A stretch of DNA of 64,000 nt from Saccharicrinis sp963677245 (GTDB taxonomy: Bacteria; Bacteroidota; Bacteroidia; Bacteroidales; Marinilabiliaceae): assembly GCA_963677245.1 (NCBI GenBank), contig OY781921.1, positions 4,774,001 to 4,838,000 on the forward strand, written 5' to 3'. The position numbers and the translations under genes are program-made. The notes below the pieces were generated by a model that saw only the letters and a program-made list of their open reading frames with translations, was not told the origin of the DNA and ran no database searches. This document shows, in pieces, positions 41,860-53,400 of this stretch (position 1 is the first letter of the stretch; the number at the start of each line of letters is the position of its first letter).

Positions 41860-44800
41860 ATGAGAAGGGGTGTTCTGCTGGTTATTCTGGCGGTAGTGGC
41901 ATTTAGCTTAAATGCACAAAATACTTGGTATACATTAGCAAGTGGAGATTGGGATAATTCTGATATTTGGACTTTAGATCCGGCAGGAGCTATACCCGTG
42001 GGGAGCGCAGTACCATCAGATGGTGATAATGTAATTATTTTAAGTGGAAAAACAGTGACAGTGCCGGATGGAGTGAGTCCGTATGACCCGGGGAATGATG
42101 TTACACTTACGCAAGCTTCGGTTACTATTTATGGTAGTTTGGACTTAAGAACATCAGATGGTCATAACTTTTCGGAATTAAATGGTACCGGACGTTTATT
42201 GATGGCCGCAGATAATTATCCGACAATTTCGGATGATTCCGACTTTGTTTCTGTAGGAGAGGGTGAAGGAACAATTGTGTATTATGGCGATAGTTTTACC
42301 GTCTCGTCTTCTAATACATTTTGTAATTTGGAGGTAGATATGACTACGGGTCAAACAGTATCTATAGCTGATGATATCACTTTAAATGGTAATTTGGTGG
42401 TGTCGGATGGTACACTTCAAATTAATGATTCCGGAACAACAGCTTTAACCATTCAGGTTAATGGAGATGTCAATATAGAATCTGCGGGTAGTTTTACAGT
42501 CGGTTCAGGAGATTCATTTCATTGGTTAGAGGTATATGGTGATTTTATAAATGAAGGATCTATTGATTTTTCCAATTCGGCTCAATATGCAGAAGCTACA
42601 AATGGAGCGGTTAAGTTGAAGTTCTTAGGATCTACCAATAATGAATTTCAATGTAACGGAACAACAGAACTTTATAGGCTTTTTGTTGATAAAGGATCTG
42701 ACAAAACTTTTAAGGTAAAAGTTACTGCTGATAATAGTTCTAATTTTTCTTTATATGGACCAGTAAGTGGTGCAACAAGTGATGCTACAGATGGTACAGG
42801 AGGATATCAACGTTTACCAGTTGTAATTGAGAATGGAACGTTGGAGTTGGGGTCTAATATTGTTATCGATCGTATGGGAGAGAATATAAGTGGAGATGCA
42901 CCTAACGAGTTTTTAATTCCGGAATCTGGAAGGTTGTGGGTGAATGGAGCATCAATTACTACAGGAAACTCTGGTCTATCATGGCAACAGAATTGGAATG
43001 GCCTGTCATTGTATGGTACATTAAGGGTAAGCGCAGGTTCTTTTACCTGTCCTGAGTATTCTGCAGGTATTTCATATTATACCCCATCGGTTCTTTCTGC
43101 AGTTTTAAATGTTGAAGGGGGTAGTGTTAATATCCCTCAATTAGTACAAATTGATGGAGGAGCACCTTTTGTTTATCGTCAGTCAGGAGGTTATGTTAAT
43201 TTTGATGTTGAAGCAGAACAGGATCATTTGCATCCCATTTGTGAACTTCCTGAGACAAATAGCGTGTTTGAAATGTCAGGTGGGTTTATGGTTTTTTCCG
43301 AACCTAAAGATTATTGGGATGGAGATATTGAATTAGGTTCTTCCTCGGATAATTATAATGTTACAGGAGGAACGGTTGAAATACAAACTAATGGAACTAA
43401 TCTTCAGCTAGAATCATCTGTGCCATTTTATAATTTAACAACAACCAGTGCTGCAGGTTCGGCTTCTATAGTTAATATTTACAGTGAAGGTATAATTATA
43501 ATTAATGATTTAAGTATTGGAGCGGGTACTACCTTTAATGACGGAGGGTATATTCTTTCTGTTGGAGGTGTATTTAACATTGCTGGTACTTTTTCGCAGA
43601 CTGGTAGTCTGGTTTTTAATGGAGATCAGGATGGAGCCATAAATAATCAAACAGGTAGTGATTTTACACTCAATAATGGATTAATCATTAATAAAGATCG
43701 TCATCCAACAAATGGAAGTTACTATTCTGTTAGCTTAACGGGCGATGATAATGTATTGGTTGATGGTAATATTGAGGTTATCAGGGGAGCTTTAGATGTT
43801 GTAGATTATTGGCCTACGGTAACGGATAGTGTTAAAATATCAGATGGTAGTTTAGCTTCATCGGGAATAGGTGGTATAGAGTTTACTGGTTCAGCACCTG
43901 TGCTAAAGGGTAAATTTGGTAAGGAATTTAATTTTGGGAATATTCGTTTAAATAATGGAAGCAATGGTCTTTCTATAGCTACTAATATAAATGTGGAAGA
44001 TTTTTCGTTTGTAAGTAGCGGAACAGGTAAGGTAAATTTAAATACCTATAATCTTACTGTTACTGGAAGCGTAAGTAATAACAATGGGAGTCGTTACTTT
44101 TATACGGATGGAAATGTTAGCGATGGAGGATTGACGCTTATTATTTCCTCGGGAAGCAACGGAGCTAATATTCAATACTTTCCGGTAGGAAGTAGTACAA
44201 GCCTATTTACGCCCATGCAGGTAGATGCGAATTCAGCGGTTTCTTCGGATGGAACAATAACGGTAATTCCTGTAGATGATTACCATCCAACTATCACCAA
44301 TCAAACTTATGCTTTGGATTATTACTGGCGTGTAGAACAATCCGGATTGGATGCAGATGTTTCCAATATTAGATATGAGTTTGAACACCATGAAACGATC
44401 AATGTTCCAACTTTATATGACTTATTTGTGGCAGAACCACCTGAGGGAATGGTTTTTTATAATAATGAATGGACAGGTTTGGGAACAGGTATTAAAGTTG
44501 GTACAGATATATTAAGGTTTCCATATACCAGTACCCTGACACAAGATTATACATTTGGTGTTATTGCCGGAGGGTGGTTGTTTAATTATAATCCGGCTCC
44601 AAGAACACTTTATAGCAGGAATGCTACCGGTGGTGGAGATTTTGATACCAATACGACCTGGTCAGATACAGACCATGGCGGAGGTAGTGTAGGTGGAGGA
44701 GAACTGCCTACTGATATTGATTTTTGTATTGTCGCATCTGGACATACTGTAACCATTGATGCTAATAATGCCGAAGCTTCTCAGATATTAATTGAAGAAG

Positions 44801-47800
44801 GAGGAACTTTATTTATTGAGGATGGTACTTCGGGACATAATATTGCTGTAATTAAAGGTGGAGGTACATTGGTTTATGAAGAAAATAACAATTGGGCAAC
44901 CTACTCACTTTTAAACGCAGATCATTCTGAGTTTTGCGAAAATGCAGCAGCAACCATTGAGTTTACCGGTACAGGGAATCCGAGAACAATGCCTTCTAAT
45001 GCGGATCTTTATTATTACCCTAACCTAAAAATATCAGGAACAGGAACGGTTCAGAATGATACCGATGAAGATGTTATTATAAATGGTGACTTAACTGTTG
45101 AAAGCGGTACCTTAAATTTACTTACTTATGGAGCAGAAGTGGTAACTGTTGAGGGGGATGTAAATATAGATGCAGGAACACTAACTTTTAATCATACCTG
45201 GAGTAGTAACAGGTATTTAGATATAGAAGGAGATATTAATTTTACCGGAACAGGAACTTTCAATGATAATTCAACAGATGGTGATATATATTTAAGAGGG
45301 AGTATTAACCAAAGTAATGGAACGATAGATCTTAGTAATTCGACCATCGTATTTGAAGGAACAGAAAGTGCCTATTATACCAGTAGTGAAAATAACCCTG
45401 CTTCATTCAATAGATTAGAAATTAATAAATCAGAAGGTCGCTTAGTTAGTTTTTATTCGCACTTTGGATTAAATGGTTCTACAAGTGGTAGTGATAAAGC
45501 TTTGGAAATAGTATCCGGAGAGTGTGTTCTGGATAATGATACGATTGATATTGATCTTACTACAGGAGGTAATGCTTTTAATCTGCCTCCGGAAGCGGTA
45601 TTATATGTTACAGATGGAACTGTGAATGCTTCAGGTGATTCTGGATTAAAGCTGGAAGGTTCCTTGATAGTAAACGGAGGAACGGCTAATCTGGATGGAA
45701 CCATTGCTGGAGGAGGAAATTCCAATAGTAGTTATATTGAATTCACGTCATCCGGAGATGCCTACCTTGAAGTAAGCAATTCCGGAACTTTGATGGTTGG
45801 AGATCAAATTCGTAGATCAACGAGTACTGAAGAAGGTGTTTTAAGCTTTGTGCAAAATAACGCGACTATCCTTATCGGAACTGTCGGGAATAGCTTAAGC
45901 TCTACCCGTGGTATGTTTGAGGTTCTGGGAGCAGGTAGTTCGTTTTCTCAGGCTGATGGAGATATTATTACTATTGAGCGATCAAATGGAAGTTCAACTG
46001 TACCTTCTTTGTATTTTGAGCCTGAAGCAGTTTCTAATGGAGATAATGCAGGCTTTACTTTTGATGTTAGCAATGAAACAGGAGGAACATTTGTCATTTA
46101 TGCGCCGGAGGATTTAAATAACGTGGATATCATCGGTGGGGCAGGAAGTGGTTTAGGAAGCGGAAATGAATTAAAACTACTTACTGTGGAACACACGATT
46201 GATGGAGATATATCGATTGGTTCTGATGTAACATTTAATGCCAATGGTTTAGATTTAATCTTAAATGGTGACCTGACCAATAGTGGAACATTTACCGCCA
46301 ATAATAATACAACTTATTTTAAAGGGGCATCAGATCAAACCATAACAGGTAATACTGATTTTGCTGATTTAATTAAAGAAACGGGAAGTGGAGCTTTAAT
46401 ATTAGGAGTTTCTACTGCGGTAACTGTTTCTGATGATTTAACCATAAGCAATGGATCAATTAATACTGGAACAAATGATCTAACAGTTGAGGGTGATTTA
46501 ATCAATAATGGTTTGTCTATTAGTTCAGGTGCTAGTCAGGGAATTGTATTGGCAGGTTCTGATGTTCAGCAAATTGGAGGTTCGGGAACTTATGATGTCT
46601 TAACTATCAATAATAGTAATGGAGTGGTGCTACCTACCCAATCCGGATCTATCAATTTTACAAGCAAGTTAAGAATGGTTGATGGTGTTTTTGATATTGG
46701 TAGAAACTTGTTGGTTGTGGATTCTGCAGCAGTAATAGAAGAGGTGAGTGCCTTTGATGAAACGAATATGATTCAAACGAACTTGTCGTTTACAGACAAT
46801 GGAATTCAAAAATACTTTCCTGTTATTTCAGGTTCAAGTTCATTTACCTATCCAATTGGTTCACTGGGAAAATATACACCAATAACGCTGGATGTTACAT
46901 CTAATAAAAATGGAACCGGTTCTCCTGGAAGTATCAGGGTAAAAGCTGCAGATGAACCACACGTTTCAGTTCCTGTTGCGGATCAAGGTAGTGTATTACA
47001 GTATAATTGGACTCTGGATGCGGATGATATTACTGGATTTTCAGCGGACGCTTATATGTATTCTTATGATGATGATGCAGTAGGAGATACTTCGGCTTAC
47101 TATACAGCGAGAATTTTACTGGGGAGTGTAAACTGGAATAAGTATTCCACTGATGATTTTATGGGATATGTGGATGCAACAGATATTTCCAAGTTTACTT
47201 TTTCAAATACAAACGATGCAGGTATAGATGGAGATTATACGGCAGGGGCAGCTATTCCAGATGAAGTGCAGGCTTTTATATCGGTTGCAGATGGACCATG
47301 GACAACCACAACTACCTGGGCTACCTATGATCCGGATACGGAAGCAATTGGTACGCCGGGTGATGGTGTTCCTTCTGGGACAGGTCCCAAAGGAGCGGTT
47401 GTTTATATTGATAATGGCGATGTGGTAAGTATGCCAAGTAACTTTATGTCCTCTTATCGAACTAATATTAGGGAAACAGGAATACTAAGTGTAGGTAGTT
47501 CTTTTGGACATCGTTTAGGAGATGTAATGGGAACAGGAACCTTGAAATTAGAAAACGGAGATTTACCGGCGGGTTCATATGATAATTTCTTTTCAGTTTC
47601 CGGAGGTGTTCTAGAATATACCGGCTCTACGAATTATGATGTGCTAAGTGAATTGCCTACCGTAAATAGTGTAGTATTCAGCGGTACAGGAGAAAGAAGG
47701 TTACCTAATATTGATGTTCAGTTAAATGGCGATTTGAACATTAATGGTCCAAATGTGGAGAATACACATGATAGTGATATTGCATTGCAAGGGGATTTAA

Positions 47801-50121
47801 TTTTTAGTGCAGGTACTTTTGATGCAGGAATTGGAACATCTACTATTACTTTTAATGGTTCAACGTTGCAAAGTGTCTCAGGAGCAGTAGAGTTTACATC
47901 TTCTGGCGGAGGAGAGTTTTATAATCTGGAGATTGATAATGCTTCCGGTTTAGATTTACAATCGAATGCAGAAGTAATTAACGATTTGTATTTAACAACA
48001 GGGAATATTGAATCTTCATCTACAAGCATGCTAACCATTACCAATACAGCAACAGATGCTGTTGTTGGAGGCTCATCTACAAGTTATGTAGCAGGTCCGA
48101 TGCAAAAGCAAATACTAAATAGTAGTTCGTTTACTTTCCCGGTTGGATATGGAAGTACATATGGGAAATTCGATATCACTCTGGACGCTTCATCCGGCGG
48201 GTTGTGGGAGGCAGAATACATTGGTATTAGTCCGGGAGCGTATGCAACAAGAGCTATGGATCCGGAAACAGTAACTGGTGATGTTGCCTATGTAAGTCAT
48301 AGTGAATTCTGGAGAATATTAGCACCTGGTGCAGCTAATGCGCAGTTGACCTTATATTGGGGGTCACATAGTGGTGTAAATCCGGATACAGATTTCCGAC
48401 TAGTGGATTGGCAGGATTTAGGCACGGATGCATGGAGTGAAGTAAGTATTGGTTCTCCAAACGGAGATACGAATTCGGGTAATGTTTCAACTTCAGGAAA
48501 TGTTACGTTTAATGAGTGGAGTTCGGAAGGTAATTATTATACCTTTGGATCTATCGTTATTCCTGCCTATACGTGGGTTGGAGACGTAAGTAACGATTGG
48601 TTTACTGCAGGAAACTGGTCGAGCGATATTGTACCGACAGCAGGTTCTGATGTTACCATAGTTACAGGTACGCCCAATAATGCCGAAATAGATGGTGTAG
48701 CTCAAATGAATGACCTTACAATTTCGTCAGGTACATTGACTCTGGCTGCAGGATCACAAGTAACCATCAATGGAGATCTTTCCACCATAAATGATGGATT
48801 GATTATTCAAAACACAGTAACAAATCCAAGCTCAGTTATTACATACGGAACCGTATCGGGAGAGGCTCAAGTGCAAAGAACCGGCTTTACAGAATTGAGT
48901 TGGTATCATATAGCACATGAGGTATCAGGTGTAGCAGAAAGCGAGTATGATGCTTCGATTGAGGAAGATACTTATGCTTTAAATCGGTATACAACTGTTT
49001 GGGAAAGAGTTGGAGGTATAAATGAAGTTTATAGTAATGCCTATACGTTTGATGATGAGCTTGAAGGTTATTCTTTATTATTTAGAGATGCAGGAGAAAC
49101 TTTGGTCTATTCAGGTACACTAAATGGTGATGCCTCTTATTCAAAAAGCAGTTTAACAGCTCAATGGCATCATATGGCTAATCCATACCCATCATATCTT
49201 GATGTTGAGGAGGTAGGATTTGATATGGATAATTTTATGAAAACAGTTTATTTGGATACTTATAATGGCCTAGTAATTACCTATAATATTGAAACCAATG
49301 TGGGATTAAATGGAGGAACCAGATATATTGCGCCAGGTCAGGCATTTTGGTTAAGAAATTATGTGGTTTCTGATTTTTCAGTAGCATCCTCGGCAAGAGC
49401 TCATTCTACAGGAAGTTTGAAAAGTAGTGGAATGGATGATGAGAATATCTTTAGGATGGAATTAAGCAGTAGTTATGCAACAGATGAAGCAGTGGTTTTA
49501 TTTGGAGATAATGGTTCAGAGGAAGTTACTCGTTTAGATTCTGAAAAACTAATGAATAGTGGAGATGCAGCCAATATTTATAGTTTAAAAGCGAGTAAAA
49601 AGGTGGCTGTTAGTTACTTGCCGAATTTACAGGGAATGCAAGAAGTTGTTCCGCTAGGTTATCAGGTTTCAGAAAGTGGAATGGAACCGTTTACTTACAG
49701 AGCAAGTAATATTGCTGGTTTTTATCCGCAGACATCGGTTTATTTAGTGGATAAATTAGAAGGAAAAACGGTAAACTTAAGAGAAACACCTTCTTATACC
49801 TTTACACCACAAGTTACCTCTTCTAATGACAGATTTGAATTGGTTTTTGAACAATTAACAACAGATGTTGAGGATATTACAAAAGGTAAAGTCGTTATAT
49901 ATGGAGTTAATCAATCGGCTTTTGTCAAACTAAATGAAGTCTTATTATCAGAGAGAGATAAGTTGGTTGAGGTGTATAATTTGGCCGGACAATTAATTAT
50001 GCAGCAGGAGGTAGATTCAAGCGAAACAGAACTAGTTCTGCCTAAAGCAAATACAATGTATATCATTAAGGCAAGTATAGGCGACACAGTTTATCAGCAA
50101 AAAATTGTGACGACAAACTAA
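41860..50121 (+). CDS. giant T9SS-secreted beta-rich surface protein (2753 aa)
   Basis: Signal peptide 1-19 (GVLLVILAVVAFSLNA). The body is made of repeated Gly/Asn/Thr/Ser-rich beta-solenoid-like strands (NGDLTVESGTLNL types) with four module starts of the form GxWxxxxxW followed by P and G-x-V: about residues 23 (ASGDWDNSDIWTLDP), 922, 1806 and 2237 (VGDVSNDWFTAGNWSSDIVP). Pieces like YWRVEQSG and FTYPIGSLGKYTPI recur. The C-terminus (about 2676-2753, VEVYNLAGQLIMQQEV, then MYIIKASIGDTVYQQKIV) is a type A T9SS sorting signal, so the protein should cross the outer membrane and be fixed to or released from the surface. Adhesion is the likely role. There is no enzymatic motif that I recognise. 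Confidence 0.9.
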   Translation: MRRGVLLVILAVVAFSLNAQNTWYTLASGDWDNSDIWTLDPAGAIPVGSAVPSDGDNVIILSGKTVTVPDGVSPYDPGNDVTLTQASVTIYGSLDLRTSDGHNFSELNGTGRLLMAADNYPTISDDSDFVSVGEGEGTIVYYGDSFTVSSSNTFCNLEVDMTTGQTVSIADDITLNGNLVVSDGTLQINDSGTTALTIQVNGDVNIESAGSFTVGSGDSFHWLEVYGDFINEGSIDFSNSAQYAEATNGAVKLKFLGSTNNEFQCNGTTELYRLFVDKGSDKTFKVKVTADNSSNFSLYGPVSGATSDATDGTGGYQRLPVVIENGTLELGSNIVIDRMGENISGDAPNEFLIPESGRLWVNGASITTGNSGLSWQQNWNGLSLYGTLRVSAGSFTCPEYSAGISYYTPSVLSAVLNVEGGSVNIPQLVQIDGGAPFVYRQSGGYVNFDVEAEQDHLHPICELPETNSVFEMSGGFMVFSEPKDYWDGDIELGSSSDNYNVTGGTVEIQTNGTNLQLESSVPFYNLTTTSAAGSASIVNIYSEGIIIINDLSIGAGTTFNDGGYILSVGGVFNIAGTFSQTGSLVFNGDQDGAINNQTGSDFTLNNGLIINKDRHPTNGSYYSVSLTGDDNVLVDGNIEVIRGALDVVDYWPTVTDSVKISDGSLASSGIGGIEFTGSAPVLKGKFGKEFNFGNIRLNNGSNGLSIATNINVEDFSFVSSGTGKVNLNTYNLTVTGSVSNNNGSRYFYTDGNVSDGGLTLIISSGSNGANIQYFPVGSSTSLFTPMQVDANSAVSSDGTITVIPVDDYHPTITNQTYALDYYWRVEQSGLDADVSNIRYEFEHHETINVPTLYDLFVAEPPEGMVFYNNEWTGLGTGIKVGTDILRFPYTSTLTQDYTFGVIAGGWLFNYNPAPRTLYSRNATGGGDFDTNTTWSDTDHGGGSVGGGELPTDIDFCIVASGHTVTIDANNAEASQILIEEGGTLFIEDGTSGHNIAVIKGGGTLVYEENNNWATYSLLNADHSEFCENAAATIEFTGTGNPRTMPSNADLYYYPNLKISGTGTVQNDTDEDVIINGDLTVESGTLNLLTYGAEVVTVEGDVNIDAGTLTFNHTWSSNRYLDIEGDINFTGTGTFNDNSTDGDIYLRGSINQSNGTIDLSNSTIVFEGTESAYYTSSENNPASFNRLEINKSEGRLVSFYSHFGLNGSTSGSDKALEIVSGECVLDNDTIDIDLTTGGNAFNLPPEAVLYVTDGTVNASGDSGLKLEGSLIVNGGTANLDGTIAGGGNSNSSYIEFTSSGDAYLEVSNSGTLMVGDQIRRSTSTEEGVLSFVQNNATILIGTVGNSLSSTRGMFEVLGAGSSFSQADGDIITIERSNGSSTVPSLYFEPEAVSNGDNAGFTFDVSNETGGTFVIYAPEDLNNVDIIGGAGSGLGSGNELKLLTVEHTIDGDISIGSDVTFNANGLDLILNGDLTNSGTFTANNNTTYFKGASDQTITGNTDFADLIKETGSGALILGVSTAVTVSDDLTISNGSINTGTNDLTVEGDLINNGLSISSGASQGIVLAGSDVQQIGGSGTYDVLTINNSNGVVLPTQSGSINFTSKLRMVDGVFDIGRNLLVVDSAAVIEEVSAFDETNMIQTNLSFTDNGIQKYFPVISGSSSFTYPIGSLGKYTPITLDVTSNKNGTGSPGSIRVKAADEPHVSVPVADQGSVLQYNWTLDADDITGFSADAYMYSYDDDAVGDTSAYYTARILLGSVNWNKYSTDDFMGYVDATDISKFTFSNTNDAGIDGDYTAGAAIPDEVQAFISVADGPWTTTTTWATYDPDTEAIGTPGDGVPSGTGPKGAVVYIDNGDVVSMPSNFMSSYRTNIRETGILSVGSSFGHRLGDVMGTGTLKLENGDLPAGSYDNFFSVSGGVLEYTGSTNYDVLSELPTVNSVVFSGTGERRLPNIDVQLNGDLNINGPNVENTHDSDIALQGDLIFSAGTFDAGIGTSTITFNGSTLQSVSGAVEFTSSGGGEFYNLEIDNASGLDLQSNAEVINDLYLTTGNIESSSTSMLTITNTATDAVVGGSSTSYVAGPMQKQILNSSSFTFPVGYGSTYGKFDITLDASSGGLWEAEYIGISPGAYATRAMDPETVTGDVAYVSHSEFWRILAPGAANAQLTLYWGSHSGVNPDTDFRLVDWQDLGTDAWSEVSIGSPNGDTNSGNVSTSGNVTFNEWSSEGNYYTFGSIVIPAYTWVGDVSNDWFTAGNWSSDIVPTAGSDVTIVTGTPNNAEIDGVAQMNDLTISSGTLTLAAGSQVTINGDLSTINDGLIIQNTVTNPSSVITYGTVSGEAQVQRTGFTELSWYHIAHEVSGVAESEYDASIEEDTYALNRYTTVWERVGGINEVYSNAYTFDDELEGYSLLFRDAGETLVYSGTLNGDASYSKSSLTAQWHHMANPYPSYLDVEEVGFDMDNFMKTVYLDTYNGLVITYNIETNVGLNGGTRYIAPGQAFWLRNYVVSDFSVASSARAHSTGSLKSSGMDDENIFRMELSSSYATDEAVVLFGDNGSEEVTRLDSEKLMNSGDAANIYSLKASKKVAVSYLPNLQGMQEVVPLGYQVSESGMEPFTYRASNIAGFYPQTSVYLVDKLEGKTVNLRETPSYTFTPQVTSSNDRFELVFEQLTTDVEDITKGKVVIYGVNQSAFVKLNEVLLSERDKLVEVYNLAGQLIMQQEVDSSETELVLPKANTMYIIKASIGDTVYQQKIVTTN

Positions 50122-50482
50122 AGTTAAGTCAATAGAAAGCAGGTATAGATCAAGTCCGGTAGCGTTATGTTACCGGACTTTTTTTTGAGGAATATTTAGA
50201 ATTAATGAAAATAATTGTCTAGTCTTTATTCTGTTTGTAAGGATTGTTTATTTCTTTTAATTCTAATGAAAAGTAAGACTTGGTTCTTATGTGTAATATT
50301 TATGCCATTTATCTCCAAAAAATAAACGTTAGTCACTAAATATAAGCAAGTCTTAACAATATTGAAACATACCATAATAAGTGCGTATAAAATATTATTT
50401 TTGCGTTCATTAGACTTTTTTAAGTATTGGGTCGAAAATATCAATAGTGGGCATTTGGGAATATAGAGTAAGTTAATTATAC
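50122..50482. other. 361-bp intergenic region between giant genes 1 and 2
   Basis: It holds the terminator at 50153-50186 and an AT-rich leader. TATTTTTG at 50396-50403 fits a Bacteroidetes -7 element, but no -33 element lies at the usual distance. A 94-codon frame on the opposite strand is treated as chance. Confidence 0.45.
50153..50186 (+). terminator. intrinsic terminator of giant gene 1
   Basis: AGTCCGGTA (50153-50161), 9-nt loop, TACCGGACT (50171-50179), then eight T. The stem core TCCGGTAGC...TTACCGGA is shared with the terminator after giant gene 2. Confidence 0.93.
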
Positions 50483-53400
50483 ATGGAGAAAAGGAATTTT
50501 TTGTTGGCATTCTGTATGCTAATAAGCATTGTTGTGTGGTCTCAGGATGGACCCGGAGGGATTGGGAATGGTACAGGTAGTGATGGTCAACCTCGAAATA
50601 TACTTTGGTTAGATGCTTCGAGCCTAGGCTTAAGTAATGGAAGCAATGTTGCTACTTGGGGAGATATATCCGGAAACGGATATGATGCGGAGCAGAGCAC
50701 CGGAGGAAATCAACCTGTATATGTTTCAAGTTTTGCAGGCATTAATAACCAACCTTTGGTTGAGTTTGATGGTACTTCTCAGTTTATGTGGTTGCCAACA
50801 GAAATTACGACTACTGAAAATGGTATAGTAGGTGATGATTTTGCCTGTATTATGGTTGCAGGACGAAGTACTACTGATTCTGAATGGTTTATGGGAGGTA
50901 ATGGTGACGGACCGTACGGAGGAAATCTTCATGTTGGTTGGAGAGATGGAAATACCTGGGCCTTTGGATTCTGGGGGAATGATGTAAATGGAGATCCAAG
51001 CCCAACTCCAGCTGCAAACACTTTGCAGATTACATATATGGATTTAAACAGATCAGCAAGCCCTGCTCGTAGATTGTATCAGGATGGAGTATCTGTGAAT
51101 ACGGGAACAAGTACTTCAACCCTTTCTGCATGGGAGTCGCCTACATTGGGAAGACGAAGTGGTTCAACCTACGGAGATTTATTACTAGCAGAATTAATCT
51201 TCTATAAAGGAGAATTGAATCATGCACATCGCGTTATCATTGATAATTATCTTGCCGAAAAATATGCGCTTACAATTAGCAACGATTTTTACAACAACTC
51301 AGCATATCAGACAGATTTAACCGGAATAGGACAAATTCAATCTCAGAGTTATACTTCTTCCAATAGTTCCGGATTCTATATCATCGATAATGGAGGTTTG
51401 TCTGATGGAGAATTTGTGTTTTTTGCACATGATGGAACTACCAATGAAGCTTCAGTTAGTGAGTTGCCATCAGGAGTTGAAGAACGTTGGGCAAGAGATT
51501 GGTATATAGAGAGCACAACTGGTTTCGATGTGAAACTGGTTTTTGATTTGCCGGAAGCAATAGGAGGAGATTATCCTAAGGAAATTTCAAATTACAGATT
51601 GCTTTATAAAGCCAATGCAGGAGATGCCTCATATCAGGTTGTGAGTACTGTAACCGCAGAATACGACGATAACGATCAGGTTGTTTTTCCAATTACATCA
51701 GCTGATTTAGCAAATGGATATTATACATTAGGAACAATAAATAGCACCGATAGTCCGGTAGAGGGTTTACCGGGAATTACTTATTACACGCTTGCATCCG
51801 GAAATTGGAATGATCCGGACATCTGGACCTTGGATCCTTCAGGTGCATTGCCAAACAACCCTTCTTCATTATATCCAAGTTTAGAGAGTGATAACGTAGT
51901 TGTTAAAAATGGAAAAACAGTTACTGTTAATGTAGATAACTTAAGTTGTGCCGGATTAAAGGTGGAAGGTCGTTTGGATTTGGCTTCAACAAGTGGACAT
52001 TCTTTTGATGTGATTCAGGGAAGTGGACGAATTTTAATGCAGGATGATAATTTTCCTTCTGGAGATGCAAGTCATTTTATTACTGAAGGTCAGGGAGAAG
52101 GTACCGTCGAGTTTAATGGTGGAGATTTTACATTGTCTAGCGCAAGGGAGTTCTTTGATGTAGAATTAAACCTGAATACTTCTTCCAATACACTTACCAT
52201 ATTGAATGATCTGGAAGTAAACGGTAATCTAACATTAGTGCAAGGCGGATTAAAATTAAACAATGATGTTTCATCTACCATATTAAACCTAACCGTTGAT
52301 GGAAATGTGGATGTGCAAGCGAATTCGAATATTTCAGTTGGAACAGGAAATACCATTGGATCCTATTCAATTGGAGGTACTATGCCTGCCAGCGGAGAAT
52401 ATCATAATATCTATCATCAATTCTCTGTAGGAGGAAACTTTACCAATAATGGTACAGTTCGCTTAACCAATCTGGATGCACCAACTTATGATCAGTTTGC
52501 AGGTAATGGAGCGGTTACGTTAAGATTTACAGGTGCTTCTGATAATACTTTTTACTGTTATAATACTACTGATTTATATAATTTAGTAATTGAAAAAGGT
52601 ACTGATAGAACTTATGTATTAGAAGTGTATTCAGATGCAGTGAGTGATTTTAGATTATTTGGAGCCAACAATTATGGACGAAATACTTCCAGTCCTTTTA
52701 GTGCAGAAAATCCTGAGGTGAGAAAAGCATTGTGGGTTTATCAAGGTACTCTAAAGTTAACAGGTAATGTTTATATTCCTTCATTATCAGAAGGTGCTGT
52801 AGGAGGTGGAAATGGTGATTATGCCATTGGTTACAATGCCAAACTATGGATAGCAGGTGCAGATGTTAAAGTTTATTCTACAGCTTACGATGCAGATGAT
52901 ATACCAGGATTTACAACTTCAGATACTAATACAGCTGTTGGAGTTAGTACAAGTGGTAGTAACTGTGCATTGTCTCTTTATGGTGAGTTTCAGATTGACA
53001 ATGGTTTGTTTGATACTGATAATAGTTATGGATTCGTTTTCTGGGATTCTTCAAATCCGACAGCAAAAATAAACGGAGGTCAGGTAAATGTAGAAAAACT
53101 ATATCAGAGTGGATCAGGTACGGCAACCTATAAACAAACAGGAGGAAAACTCACCATTACTAGTGTTGGTGATTTTGATTTAAGTAATACCAATGCTGTA
53201 TTTCATATGTCTGGCGGAGAGATTGAAATGCAGGCCGGAGATTTTTATGTGGGTTCACAAGAAGGTAATTATAAAGTGACCGGAGGTACTTTAACCATCA
53301 ATCAAAATGGAGGATCAACGCCAGAGGTAAATACAACAGCACCTTTATATAATGTAGCGATCGAAAGATTGAATACAGGAGGAACAACAACTTTAGACTT

